30,817 bases of DNA from Glaciecola sp. UBA2563 (GTDB taxonomy: Bacteria > Pseudomonadota > Gammaproteobacteria > Enterobacterales > Alteromonadaceae): positions 1-30,817 of the forward strand of contig DDLV01000080.1 in the NCBI GenBank assembly GCA_002340325.1. The letters are read 5' to 3'. A program made the position numbers and the translations under genes. This document shows, piece after piece, positions 23,094 to 30,817 of the stretch. Positions within the stretch are counted from its first letter, which is position 1. Every line of letters starts with the position of its first letter. The notes under the pieces are model-generated. The model had not been told where the DNA came from and ran no database searches. It was given only the letters and a program-made list of their open reading frames with translations.

Positions 23094-25673
23094 CTAAAGC
23101 GCTCGAATTTTCTCTATTTGCTCACCTTGCAATAGGTGACATTCAAGATTTTGAAATTCAGTTAGTAACTGCTTACAGTCAATACCATCAGCAATAACAT
23201 TGATGCCAGACGATTGCGCAAGCTTAACAATCGACGCTACTATTTGTCTCTTTATTGGTGAATCTAACATCGAATTAGTTAGCGCAGCACTGAGTTTCAA
23301 ATAGTTAAAATCTAATTCGAATAGGTGGTTGATTGCGCCTAGTTCGTTACCAAAATTATCCAAAACGACAATAACACCCAGCTCATGCAGTTTATTTACG
23401 ATGACCGACATATGACGTGGAAACTTATTGAGTGATTGCTCAGCCAGTTCCACCACTAGATTTTTACTGTCAATTTCTGAAGTCTCAATCATCTCCAGCA
23501 GGTTATGATAAGACTCCTTGTACATGAGATGTTCTGCAGACAGCGTAATTCCTAGTTTCTGGTGACGGGTCTCATGAATTGATTGCCATACTTTTAGCTG
23601 TTTTATGGTCACATCAATAAGATGCTGATTTATCGTATGGTTTAGCCCTGTACCATGGGCAAGCTCCCAAAACTCTGCTCTGCCATATACTTGTCCTTTG
23701 TTTCGCCATACCATGGTAAATTCGTGATAAAGAACAGCGTTTGTTTGTTGGCAAACTATCGGCTGTGTACAGTAGTCAAACTCATTGTTGTGAAATGCAT
23801 TTCGAAAGTCGTTCTCTAATTCTACTTCCTGAACTGCATTACTCCTCATACTTTTATCAAAGAGGATGTATCTGTTTTTGCCTAGATTTTTTGCATAGTA
23901 CATGGCAGCGTCAGCATCGCGCAAAGCCAGACTTCCTTCTGTATATTCTTGGGTGATATCGACGATACCAACACTAGCACCTGAGTATACAACTTTGTTT
24001 TCTATACTAAATGGCTTGCCGACAGCCTCAACGATTCTTTTTGCGATGGTCTCAACATCATTAATCGATTCAAAACTATCTAATAACACGACAAATTCGT
24101 CGCCTCCCAGACGCGCAAGAAGATCATGGCTGCGTTTGCAACTATCGATGCGTTTGGCAACGTCCTTTAAGAACTCATCACCCGCGTGATGTCCCAGCTT
24201 GTCATTAATCTGCTTGAATCTATCCAGGTCAATAAACAACAATGCGTAATTGTAATAGTCGTATCGTTGTTTACTGGCAATTGCTAATTCTAATCGTTTT
24301 TTGAAAAGCGTCCGATTAGGCAATCCAGTGAGCGCATCGTGATGCGCATCATGAACGAGTTTTGCTTCGATTTCTTTGCGCTGTTCAATTTGTTTTTTTA
24401 ACGATTTGTTGGAGCGATCGAGCTCTGCCGTGCGCTCGCTAACCATACGGGTAAGATGGCGATTGTAGTTTCTCAGCTCCTGTGCTGCGCGTTGTCTCTC
24501 CATTGCTGCGGATATCTGGTTGGCAACAAATCTAAGAACATCTAAGTCACTTTGCTCATAGTCTTTGGTGACGCCATACGTTTGAATAGCGATAACGCCA
24601 AAGACGTCGCCATTGACAAATAAAGGCGCACCTAACCAACAGTTTTTAGTGGCTAGCATCTGTTGGCAAGTGCTATGCTCCACTTCATTGGTGTCTTGTA
24701 ACTTTTTAATTTCGTTTGAGTCAATTAATACTGCGATTTTGTTACGGATTACAAATTCGGTTAAACCTTTTCCAAGTTGCCGAGGCTTGTTGGCGTCATC
24801 GCTACGCCCAACAAAATATGGAAAAGTAAGTCTGTCACCATGCTCATCAATTTCGGCTATGTAAAAGTTTGGCGCCTGCATGAGGTTACTCAAAATGTCA
24901 TGCAGCTGTCCGTAAAAGGTGATAGCATCCAGCTCATTTGAGGTGGATAATTCACTGATTTCATACAACGCGCTTTGTAACAACTCCATGCGCTTCCGTT
25001 CTTGTATTTCAGCAATTAAGTTATTGTTGCTGTCTTGAAGCTGTTGGGTGCGCTGCCGAATCATATCCTCTGTAAATTCGCGTTGTTTAACCCGTTCTAC
25101 TGAGTTGACGATATGCCTCGAAATGAAATTTAATATTTCAATATCATCGCTATCATAGCGCACTTTGTCTTCGTAGCTTTGCACAACCATTGCACCGATG
25201 GTTTCCTTACCGCGCTTTAACGGTATTCCCATAAGGTCGATGGGTTCAGAACCGAGAATGGTAAAGCCTTTTTCCTCGGCTTGATCATGCAGATTTTCCT
25301 TTGTTAGCGTCAGATTAGCACCCGTTCGCAATATGTAGCCGGTTATGCCATTTTTGATTTTTTCGTACTGCATTTGGGACAATAAAGAGGTGTCGTTCTC
25401 GTCGACAAAGTAATCGAAGATGAGGTTTGCTTTGTCTTTATCATAAAATGCAACGAAGAAGTTATCCGCGCTCATGAAGCCTTGGATAAGGGAATGTATG
25501 CTTTGGTATAGCTCGTTGAGATTGCTTGCGGTAGACGCGATTTCGCTAATGCTATATAGCGTTTTTTGGATTAATTCAGTTCTTTTGTATCGTTCTGTGA
25601 GTTCATGAAGCTGCGGAATCATTTCCCGCAGTTCCCGCTCAGAGAGTTCACCAACTAACGCATTTTTACGCAT
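23094..25673 (-). CDS. GAF-GAF-GGDEF-(degenerate EAL) signalling protein, probable diguanylate cyclase
   Basis: 859 residues with no transmembrane segment evident, so cytosolic. An initial coiled segment precedes two GAF-like sensor domains (about 40-205 and 235-395), each followed by a coiled coil of the 'QELRNYNRHL...' type. The GGDEF domain is at about 445-605 with an intact active site GGDEF (523-527) and an intact inhibitory I-site RxxD five residues before it (RSHD). The C-terminal EAL-like domain (about 620-859) has lost most catalytic residues: HEFTMVW in place of EALLRW (Glu651), ITLSAEH for 'NLS', LDNFGN for 'DDFG', ADGID for 'AEG'. The protein should make cyclic di-GMP in response to GAF input and not degrade it. 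Signals are unknown. It may be co-transcribed with no one: cytochrome c5 starts 45 bp upstream on the same strand. Confidence 0.92.
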   Translation of the reverse strand: MRKNALVGELSERELREMIPQLHELTERYKRTELIQKTLYSISEIASTASNLNELYQSIHSLIQGFMSADNFFVAFYDKDKANLIFDYFVDENDTSLLSQMQYEKIKNGITGYILRTGANLTLTKENLHDQAEEKGFTILGSEPIDLMGIPLKRGKETIGAMVVQSYEDKVRYDSDDIEILNFISRHIVNSVERVKQREFTEDMIRQRTQQLQDSNNNLIAEIQERKRMELLQSALYEISELSTSNELDAITFYGQLHDILSNLMQAPNFYIAEIDEHGDRLTFPYFVGRSDDANKPRQLGKGLTEFVIRNKIAVLIDSNEIKKLQDTNEVEHSTCQQMLATKNCWLGAPLFVNGDVFGVIAIQTYGVTKDYEQSDLDVLRFVANQISAAMERQRAAQELRNYNRHLTRMVSERTAELDRSNKSLKKQIEQRKEIEAKLVHDAHHDALTGLPNRTLFKKRLELAIASKQRYDYYNYALLFIDLDRFKQINDKLGHHAGDEFLKDVAKRIDSCKRSHDLLARLGGDEFVVLLDSFESINDVETIAKRIVEAVGKPFSIENKVVYSGASVGIVDITQEYTEGSLALRDADAAMYYAKNLGKNRYILFDKSMRSNAVQEVELENDFRNAFHNNEFDYCTQPIVCQQTNAVLYHEFTMVWRNKGQVYGRAEFWELAHGTGLNHTINQHLIDVTIKQLKVWQSIHETRHQKLGITLSAEHLMYKESYHNLLEMIETSEIDSKNLVVELAEQSLNKFPRHMSVIVNKLHELGVIVVLDNFGNELGAINHLFELDFNYLKLSAALTNSMLDSPIKRQIVASIVKLAQSSGINVIADGIDCKQLLTEFQNLECHLLQGEQIEKIRAL

Positions 25674-25718
25674 TAAACAACAAAACCTTCGGTTGGCGAA
25701 CTTAGATTTTAGAAAATC

Positions 25719-26120
25719 TTAGATGCCTTCAATCATATATTCGATGGCTATTTTGATATCGTCGTCTGAACAATCACCGCATGTGCCCATAGGAGGCATT
25801 GCGTTTATTCCGTTCAAGGCATTCTGCCAGACTGTATCAAAGCCCTTGTCATCCAGTCGTGGTTGCCAGTCTGCAGCGTCTTTGGTTTTTGGAGCACCTA
25901 ATACACCGGCTGCATGACATGCTGTACACGCTTTTTCATAAATTTCTTTACCGGTTCGAGGTGCTGCGGCAGCGCTTGCATCAACCGCGCCGGCGACCTT
26001 AACGTTGCCAACTGGTTTTATGCGCTCTGCAATCTCTTCGTTAGTCATTTCCTGTGCGATGACAGTAGAAAGTCCTAACAATGCTAAAACACTTGCACAA
26101 ACAATTTTATGCTTCACCAT
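25719..26120 (-). CDS. Periplasmic cytochrome c5-type monohaem protein
   Basis: 133 residues with a Sec signal peptide (about 1-22, 'VCASVLALLGLSTVIAQ'). One haem site CTACH (Cys65, Cys68, His69) lies in the usual 'GKEIYEKACTACHAAG' context. The C-terminal part 'NGINAMPPMGTCGDCSDDDIKIAIEYM' provides the axial methionine (Met108 or Met111) and the extra Cys pair (Cys114, Cys117) characteristic of class I cytochrome c5. A short Ala-rich linker (about 44-53) separates the export signal region from the haem domain. A ribosome-binding site AGGAG sits close to the ATG. It carries electrons in the periplasm, probably between the bc1 complex and terminal oxidases or reductases; the partner is not shown by context. 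Confidence 0.93.
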   Translation of the reverse strand: MVKHKIVCASVLALLGLSTVIAQEMTNEEIAERIKPVGNVKVAGAVDASAAAAPRTGKEIYEKACTACHAAGVLGAPKTKDAADWQPRLDDKGFDTVWQNALNGINAMPPMGTCGDCSDDDIKIAIEYMIEGI

Positions 26121-26410
26121 ATTCTCCTAATGATACTAATATGCTCCAAACCCTGAGATTATAACGGTAGCAGTAGATTCCTCAACCATTTGGTGCTTTT
26201 TCAGACCATAGTGGTGTATATAACCTTATCTTCTCTCGCTTAATCTCTCGTTGGAATGTTAGTATCGGCAATGGCTGTGTTTTACATAATGCAGCAACCG
26301 GTAATAATTTATCGGACCTTACGCAACAAATGTTAGTCTGGGAACTCATTTGTATTGTATAGAGTCATACGTGTGTATATTTTTGGACAATATTAAGAGG
26401 CAGTGCCAAT

Positions 26411-27865
26411 ATGATGCCTGTACCCCTTCAACCAATGGCCTCTCTTTCAGTTGATCAACTTGCAATAGAAAGCAACCCCGATCTCTTTGAAGCTCCTTCG
26501 ATTGTTTTCTTTAACAAAGCCTTAGCGACTAGTCTTGGGATATCTAACGAAAATGTAAATTTTTTTGCCGCTCAAGATATCCCAGACAGTGCAAAAACAA
26601 TGGCACAGGCGTACGCAGGACATCAATTTGGACATTTTAATCCAATGCTTGGTGATGGAAGGGCGCATATCATTGGCGATATTATCGATGCAAACCAACG
26701 CACCTATGAATTTGGTTTTAAAGGGAGCGGTGCCACGCCATTTTCGCGTGGAGGAGATGGTAAAGCTGCTTTAGGGCCAATGCTTAGAGAAGTGCTTATA
26801 TCTGAAGCAATGCACGCACTGGGTATCGCAACGACGCGAAGTGTTGCGGTCGTTAAGAACAATCAGGTCGTATTTAGAGATCCTCCGCAGCCCAGAGCTG
26901 TATTAACGCGCATTGCCTCAAGCCATATTCGCGTCGGGACATTTCAGTTTTTCGCCGCTAGAGGATTGCATAAAAGTGTTGAGCAATTATGCGAATACTG
27001 TCTCGCTAGACATTTTCCAAATGTCGAAATTGAAGCAAATACTCAACATAATGCGCTGACACTTTTGCAGGAAGTGGTAAAACGTCAAGCAGCGCTCATC
27101 GCACAATGGATGAGTGTGGGATTTATTCACGGCGTAATGAACACTGACAATATGCTGATAGGTGGTGAGACTATTGACTACGGACCATGTGCGTTTATGG
27201 AGGCATATAATCCCAATGCCATTTACAGCTCCATCGACCAACACGGTCGTTATGCCTATATCAACCAGCCCGGCGTAGCGCAATGGAATCTATCGCGCTT
27301 TGCCGAAACACTACTTCCGGCAATTCACGACGATAAAGATAAGGCTATTATCTTGGCTACAGAAGCCGTGCAGTCATTCTCAAACGAATATGATATTGCG
27401 TTTCGGGAGCAAATGCGCACCAAATTAGGCATCGCTGATACCGTGACTGAAAAGGAGTGCGATGTGATCATCAGTAAGTGGCTCAATTTGCTAAAAGAAA
27501 ATGAACTTGATTTTACACGCACGCATCGATTGTTAGGGACAGCAATCGCATCGCCGAATCAGTTTCTGGAGAGTTTACCTGAACAAAATCGCGCAGGTTT
27601 GAATGAATGGTTGCAACACTGGCGTTCTCATGTCTCAGATCTCGTTGACCAAGCCGCACTGGAAAAAGTGAATCCAGCGCTAATTCCGCGCAATCATTTG
27701 GTCGAAGATGCACTAAAAAAAGCATGGCAAGATAATGATTATTCGTTGTTCAATGAATTACTAGAAAGTTTAAAAACACCTTTCACTACACCTGGAAATC
27801 ATCAATTTATGCTTGCAGCACCAGCAGGTTTTGATGACAAGCATGTCACTTATTGCGGCACCTAA
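26411..27865 (+). CDS. selO: SelO family protein adenylyltransferase (AMPylator, YdiU)
   Basis: 484 residues, a pseudokinase-fold enzyme that transfers AMP from ATP to Ser/Thr/Tyr of target proteins, linked to redox stress. Family motifs: 'YAGHQFGHFNPMLGDGRAHIIGD', 'KGSGATPFSRGGDGKA', 'REVLISEAMHALGI', 'FIHGVMNTDNM' (catalytic loop) and 'DYGPCAFMEAYNP' (metal-binding Asp256). The C-terminus ends TYCGT with Cys482 in the third-from-last place, where E. coli has its redox-regulatory Cys. The partner Cys expected 16 residues after the metal-binding Asp is Tyr272 here, but Cys260 is close by. A start at 26411 or 26414 is possible (ATGATG) behind an AAGAGG ribosome-binding sequence. Followed 33 bp later by the S9 peptidase gene. 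Confidence 0.94.
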   Translation: MMPVPLQPMASLSVDQLAIESNPDLFEAPSIVFFNKALATSLGISNENVNFFAAQDIPDSAKTMAQAYAGHQFGHFNPMLGDGRAHIIGDIIDANQRTYEFGFKGSGATPFSRGGDGKAALGPMLREVLISEAMHALGIATTRSVAVVKNNQVVFRDPPQPRAVLTRIASSHIRVGTFQFFAARGLHKSVEQLCEYCLARHFPNVEIEANTQHNALTLLQEVVKRQAALIAQWMSVGFIHGVMNTDNMLIGGETIDYGPCAFMEAYNPNAIYSSIDQHGRYAYINQPGVAQWNLSRFAETLLPAIHDDKDKAIILATEAVQSFSNEYDIAFREQMRTKLGIADTVTEKECDVIISKWLNLLKENELDFTRTHRLLGTAIASPNQFLESLPEQNRAGLNEWLQHWRSHVSDLVDQAALEKVNPALIPRNHLVEDALKKAWQDNDYSLFNELLESLKTPFTTPGNHQFMLAAPAGFDDKHVTYCGT

Positions 27866-27898
27866 TAATTCTAACGCATTAATTTAAAAATCAAATCT

Positions 27899-30391
27899 AT
27901 GAAAAAAATCCTCATTTGCTTTATTTGTCCGCTTTTTATTTCATTTGCGCTATCAGCATCAACGATAGATAGAAAAAATATTCAGGTGTTGCCTGTCTTA
28001 TTGGATAGTGCGGAATATGATTTGTTTGACAGTGACTTTAGTGAACAAATAACGAGGAATTTTATTGCGCATTTGGATACAACTTCTTTATCCGATGCAA
28101 ACGTTACGGTGTTTGGAGAAGACCTCAAATGGCAATCTTTTGACTTGTTCATGCCTGAAGCATCTAACCGTAGTGTCGTTTTTGGTATTGATGTCAGCAC
28201 CGATAGATTTACCAAGGGAACGCTTACTGTCAATGGAATAGACCGGTCTTTATTGTATATAGATGGTATCAAACAAGATGGTAGTCAAAACGCTTATGGG
28301 CTGACGTTGAAAAACGCTGAATATCAATTTTTTGTTATCGCAAATGGCATCGATTCGTGGGATGACGTGAGTTTCTCTTGGGAAGGAGCTAATGAAGATG
28401 AAGGGATAAAGTTTACTTGGCCAACGAATAAAAAACGACTGTCTGCAAAGCAAATGTACGATAGTCAAACGATTGGAAATCTTCATATTTCTCCCGATGC
28501 TGAGCATATGATTTGGACTAAATCGCATTACTCTGACATGGGCTCTGAGACGGACGCAGACAAGCCGTTCTCAATGACCGAGCTTTTGGATGTTGATTCG
28601 CAAAAAGTGCTTTATCGATGGCAAGATACAACGCCCACCGGTTTCAGTTGGAGTCCAGATAATAGTCGCCTTTTGTTTTTAACCAATAACACGCTATTTC
28701 AGTTAGATCGCAAAACCTTTGAACTTAAAAAAGTGGCAGAAAACTTAAAAGGAGCAGGCAACTTTAAATGGTTGAGCGATAACAAAGTAGTTTTTAATTG
28801 GCGAAAACCTGACGATACTGAACCGAAAAAAGCAAAACGATACCTGGCATTAGAAGATAGATGGTCTTATTGGCGAAACAATACACAAATCTATCAGTTG
28901 GATGTTCACGCAGGTTATGTTCAACAGCTCACTAGGGGAGACACGTCGCATACACTTACTGACGTCAACGTTTCGCAAAATAAAATCCTAGCGACGAGAT
29001 CTTTGGTTGACTACAGCAAACCGCCGCATTTTGCTGTTGAGGCAGTAGAGATTGCGCTTGAGACAAGGGAGCTAAAACAACTAACAATCCATAATGGCAA
29101 TATCAGCCAATTGCTGTATGCAGATGACGGATACTACATTGTTGCGGGGCCAACATTCGCAAACCGAATTGGCAGCACACTTGATAAAGAAACACTAGAT
29201 AATGAATATGATGGCCAACTCTTTTATCTCTCGAATGATGGCAACATAACAGCCTTATCAAAAACGTTTAACCCTGCCATTACTTCAGCAAGCGCAATTG
29301 CTGAGAACAATTTGCTGATAACGGCGGTTGATAAAGACCGTCGACACTTGTTTTTGTTTGACAAAAGTAATGATGAGTTTACAAAACTGAACTCGGATAT
29401 AGATGTTGTTACCGATGTAAGTGTTTCTGCGCAAACTCATCCAACAGTACTCATCGGCGGAACAACAGCCACTAAACCGTCAAAGGTGATACTTCAAGCT
29501 CCAAAGACGAAACCAAAAGTGCTATTTAATTCTGAAGATACTGAGTATGTAAATACTCACTTTAGTGAGGTTAGAGACTGGGTCTTTACCAATCAACTAG
29601 GTGAAAAAATAGATGGGCGCTATTACTTGCCTCCCGATTTTGATGAAAACAAAAAATACCCAATGATAGTTTATTACTACGGTGGAACTACGCCTGTATC
29701 TAGAGCGTTCACTGGCAGGTGGCCATTCAGTCTGTGGGCAGCAAAGGGATACATAGTCTACATCATGCAACCTGCTGGTACGATTGGTTATGGGCAAGCG
29801 TTTTCCTCCAAACACGTTAATGCATGGGGTATTCAGACCGCCGATGATATCATTACCAGCACGAAAGCATTTTTAGCGGCACACCCTTTTGTCGATGCAT
29901 CAAAAGTCGCGAATATGGGGGCATCTTACGGTGGTTTCATGACAATGTACCTTGCAACCAAAACCGACTTATTTGCAGCATCTATCTCTCATGCGGGTAT
30001 AAGCAATCTTTCCGAGTATTGGGGCTACGGATGGTGGGGATTCTCCTATTCGGGTATTGCCACTCGCGGTAAATTCCCATGGAATGCAACGGATTTCTAT
30101 ACCCAACAAAGCCCATTGTTTCAAGCTGACAAAGTTACCACACCGTTGTTATTGATACACGGTGATTCAGATACAAACGTGCCGGTTAGTCAAAGCCACC
30201 AGATGTATACAGCATTGAAATTACTGGGTAAAGACGTTGAGTTAGTTGAATTCATTGGTGAAGATCACCACATAAACAGCCGAGAAATGCGATTTGCATG
30301 GTGGGATACAATCCTGTCTTATTTGGATGACAAATTAAAAAACCAGCCATTGTGGTGGGAAACACTCTACCCCGGCCCAACATCTGATTGA
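27899..30391 (+). CDS. Secreted prolyl oligopeptidase family (S9) serine peptidase
   Basis: 830 residues. A Sec signal peptide spans residues 1-20 ('MKKILICFICPLFISFALSA'). The middle is a beta-propeller of WD/PD40-like blades ('ISPDAEHMIWTKSHY', 'FSWSPDNSRLLFL'). The C-terminal alpha/beta-hydrolase domain (about 560-830) carries the complete triad: Ser676 in GASYGG, Asp758 in HGDSDTNVP, His790 in GEDHHI. This is the S9B/S9C dipeptidyl- or acylaminoacyl-peptidase layout, which cleaves short peptides in the periplasm or outside the cell. It lies 33 bp after selO and may be read from the same transcript. The second S9 enzyme of the window is at the left edge. Exact specificity cannot be told from sequence. 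Confidence 0.93.
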   Translation: MKKILICFICPLFISFALSASTIDRKNIQVLPVLLDSAEYDLFDSDFSEQITRNFIAHLDTTSLSDANVTVFGEDLKWQSFDLFMPEASNRSVVFGIDVSTDRFTKGTLTVNGIDRSLLYIDGIKQDGSQNAYGLTLKNAEYQFFVIANGIDSWDDVSFSWEGANEDEGIKFTWPTNKKRLSAKQMYDSQTIGNLHISPDAEHMIWTKSHYSDMGSETDADKPFSMTELLDVDSQKVLYRWQDTTPTGFSWSPDNSRLLFLTNNTLFQLDRKTFELKKVAENLKGAGNFKWLSDNKVVFNWRKPDDTEPKKAKRYLALEDRWSYWRNNTQIYQLDVHAGYVQQLTRGDTSHTLTDVNVSQNKILATRSLVDYSKPPHFAVEAVEIALETRELKQLTIHNGNISQLLYADDGYYIVAGPTFANRIGSTLDKETLDNEYDGQLFYLSNDGNITALSKTFNPAITSASAIAENNLLITAVDKDRRHLFLFDKSNDEFTKLNSDIDVVTDVSVSAQTHPTVLIGGTTATKPSKVILQAPKTKPKVLFNSEDTEYVNTHFSEVRDWVFTNQLGEKIDGRYYLPPDFDENKKYPMIVYYYGGTTPVSRAFTGRWPFSLWAAKGYIVYIMQPAGTIGYGQAFSSKHVNAWGIQTADDIITSTKAFLAAHPFVDASKVANMGASYGGFMTMYLATKTDLFAASISHAGISNLSEYWGYGWWGFSYSGIATRGKFPWNATDFYTQQSPLFQADKVTTPLLLIHGDSDTNVPVSQSHQMYTALKLLGKDVELVEFIGEDHHINSREMRFAWWDTILSYLDDKLKNQPLWWETLYPGPTSD

Positions 30392-30424
30392 ATGAATATT
30401 ACATTTTGTAAAAGGAACACAAAT

Positions 30425-30733
30425 ATGGACGAAACGAATCAAACTGAGATAGAAGCAGCCGTGTTTAGACGATTGCTCAAGCACCTTGACGACAATAAAG
30501 ATGTGCAAAACATCGACCTTATGATATTGGCAGATTTTTGTCGAAATTGTCTTGGAAAATGGTACTCCGCTGAAGCCCGTCAAAGAGGTGAAGACGTCGA
30601 CTATGAAGCAGCAAGAGAAATCGTTTATGGCATGCCTTACGCCGAATGGAAACAAAAGTATCAGGAAAAAGCAACGCCTGAACAAATGGCTGCATATGAG
30701 GCCAGACAACAGGCTAAACAAGGTTGTGGTTAG
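30425..30733 (+). CDS. DUF1244 family protein
   Basis: 102 residues when started at ATG 30425, which has a ribosome-binding sequence AAAGGA eight bases upstream. The frame also opens at ATG 30392, directly after the S9 peptidase stop, but that would add 11 unconserved residues. The core 'HLDDNKDVQNIDLMILADFCRNCLGKWY' (key: DVQNIDLM, FCRNC, KWY) followed by 'EAREIVYGMPYAEWKQKYQ' is the DUF1244 signature. The two Cys (FCRNC) suggest a metal or redox site. No function is established for the family that I can state. It is 33 bp from the upstream peptidase, so co-transcription is likely. Confidence 0.88.
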   Translation: MDETNQTEIEAAVFRRLLKHLDDNKDVQNIDLMILADFCRNCLGKWYSAEARQRGEDVDYEAAREIVYGMPYAEWKQKYQEKATPEQMAAYEARQQAKQGCG

Positions 30734-30785
30734 CCAATGCGTCTATCGCGTTTGGATGACATGGACCGTTTAAACAACTTCTCAA

Positions 30786-30817
30786 GCTGCGGCAGGTTTA
30801 CATGTAAAAGACGCTGT
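30786..30817 (+). repeat. Partial palindromic element E4 at window edge
   Basis: GTTTACATGTAAAAGACGCT (30796-30815) matches element E3 read on the minus strand (complement of 10986-11005) at 18 of 20 positions, and a shared GCTGCGG lies just before it in both. It begins about 50 bp after the DUF1244 stop and is cut by the window end. Confidence 0.6.

Noticed and set aside
1..30817. tRNA, rRNA, CRISPR arrays, insertion sequences or prophage
   Set aside because: I looked for cloverleaf-like segments, regularly spaced repeats, transposase or integrase motifs and phage structural proteins and found none. The only repeats are the palindromic elements listed.

Overview
The window is about 31 kb of gene-dense DNA with moderate-to-low GC. 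It looks like chromosome from a marine gammaproteobacterium, most likely in or near the Alteromonadales (Alteromonas/Glaciecola-like). That placement is an inference from the gene content: kbl-tdh, glpE-glpG, ubiA, ubiK, dld, rep, selO, a cytochrome c5 and two secreted S9 peptidases. Many proteins align by eye almost along their full length with Escherichia coli counterparts (Kbl, Tdh, GlpE, GlpG, Dld, Rep, UbiK). I see no prophage, insertion sequence, CRISPR array, rRNA or tRNA. This is core chromosome with a few accessory insertions.

Layout. 1-1533 (-): 5' two thirds of a prolyl-oligopeptidase-like lipoprotein, cut by the window edge. 1689-4331 (+): a small HNH-type protein, then a FAN1-like VRR-NUC nuclease fused to a DEDDh exonuclease. 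The fusion gene has a canonical LexA box (TACTG-N10-CAGTA) just upstream, so it is probably an SOS-induced DNA repair enzyme. 4437-5593 (+): a carboxymuconolactone-decarboxylase-like protein overlapping a secreted metallo-beta-lactamase-fold hydrolase by one base. 5613-7004 (-): a TcyP-type cystine symporter. 7379-9593 (+): the threonine catabolic pair kbl-tdh. 9660-10853 (+): glpE-glpG. 11096-11551 (-): a FliL-like exported protein. 11786-12676 (+): ubiA. 13010-15228 (+): a DUF898 membrane protein with an M48 metallopeptidase. 15688-18420 (+): a P2-type cation ATPase, abutting convergently with the quinone-dependent D-lactate dehydrogenase dld (-). 20564-20836 (-): ubiK. 21066-23075 (+): rep helicase. 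23094-25673 (-): a GAF-GAF-GGDEF-EAL protein with an intact cyclase and an eroded EAL domain. 25719-26120 (-): cytochrome c5. 26411-27865 (+): selO. 27899-30391 (+): a secreted S9 family peptidase. 30425-30733 (+): a DUF1244 protein.

Themes. Respiration and quinone chemistry recur (ubiA, ubiK, dld, cytochrome c5), as does amino-acid and peptide use (two S9 peptidases, cystine uptake, threonine breakdown to glycine and acetyl-CoA). DNA maintenance appears twice (FAN1-exonuclease, Rep).

The most unusual items are the LexA-controlled FAN1-exonuclease fusion and a set of intergenic palindromes at 7076-7178, 15290-15472, 10888-11038 and the right edge. The palindromes have long stems, and their cores contain short hairpins centred on ATCC. 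Also odd are a D-lactate dehydrogenase with Cys/His-rich ends, a P-type ATPase with altered ion-site residues, and the degenerate EAL domain.
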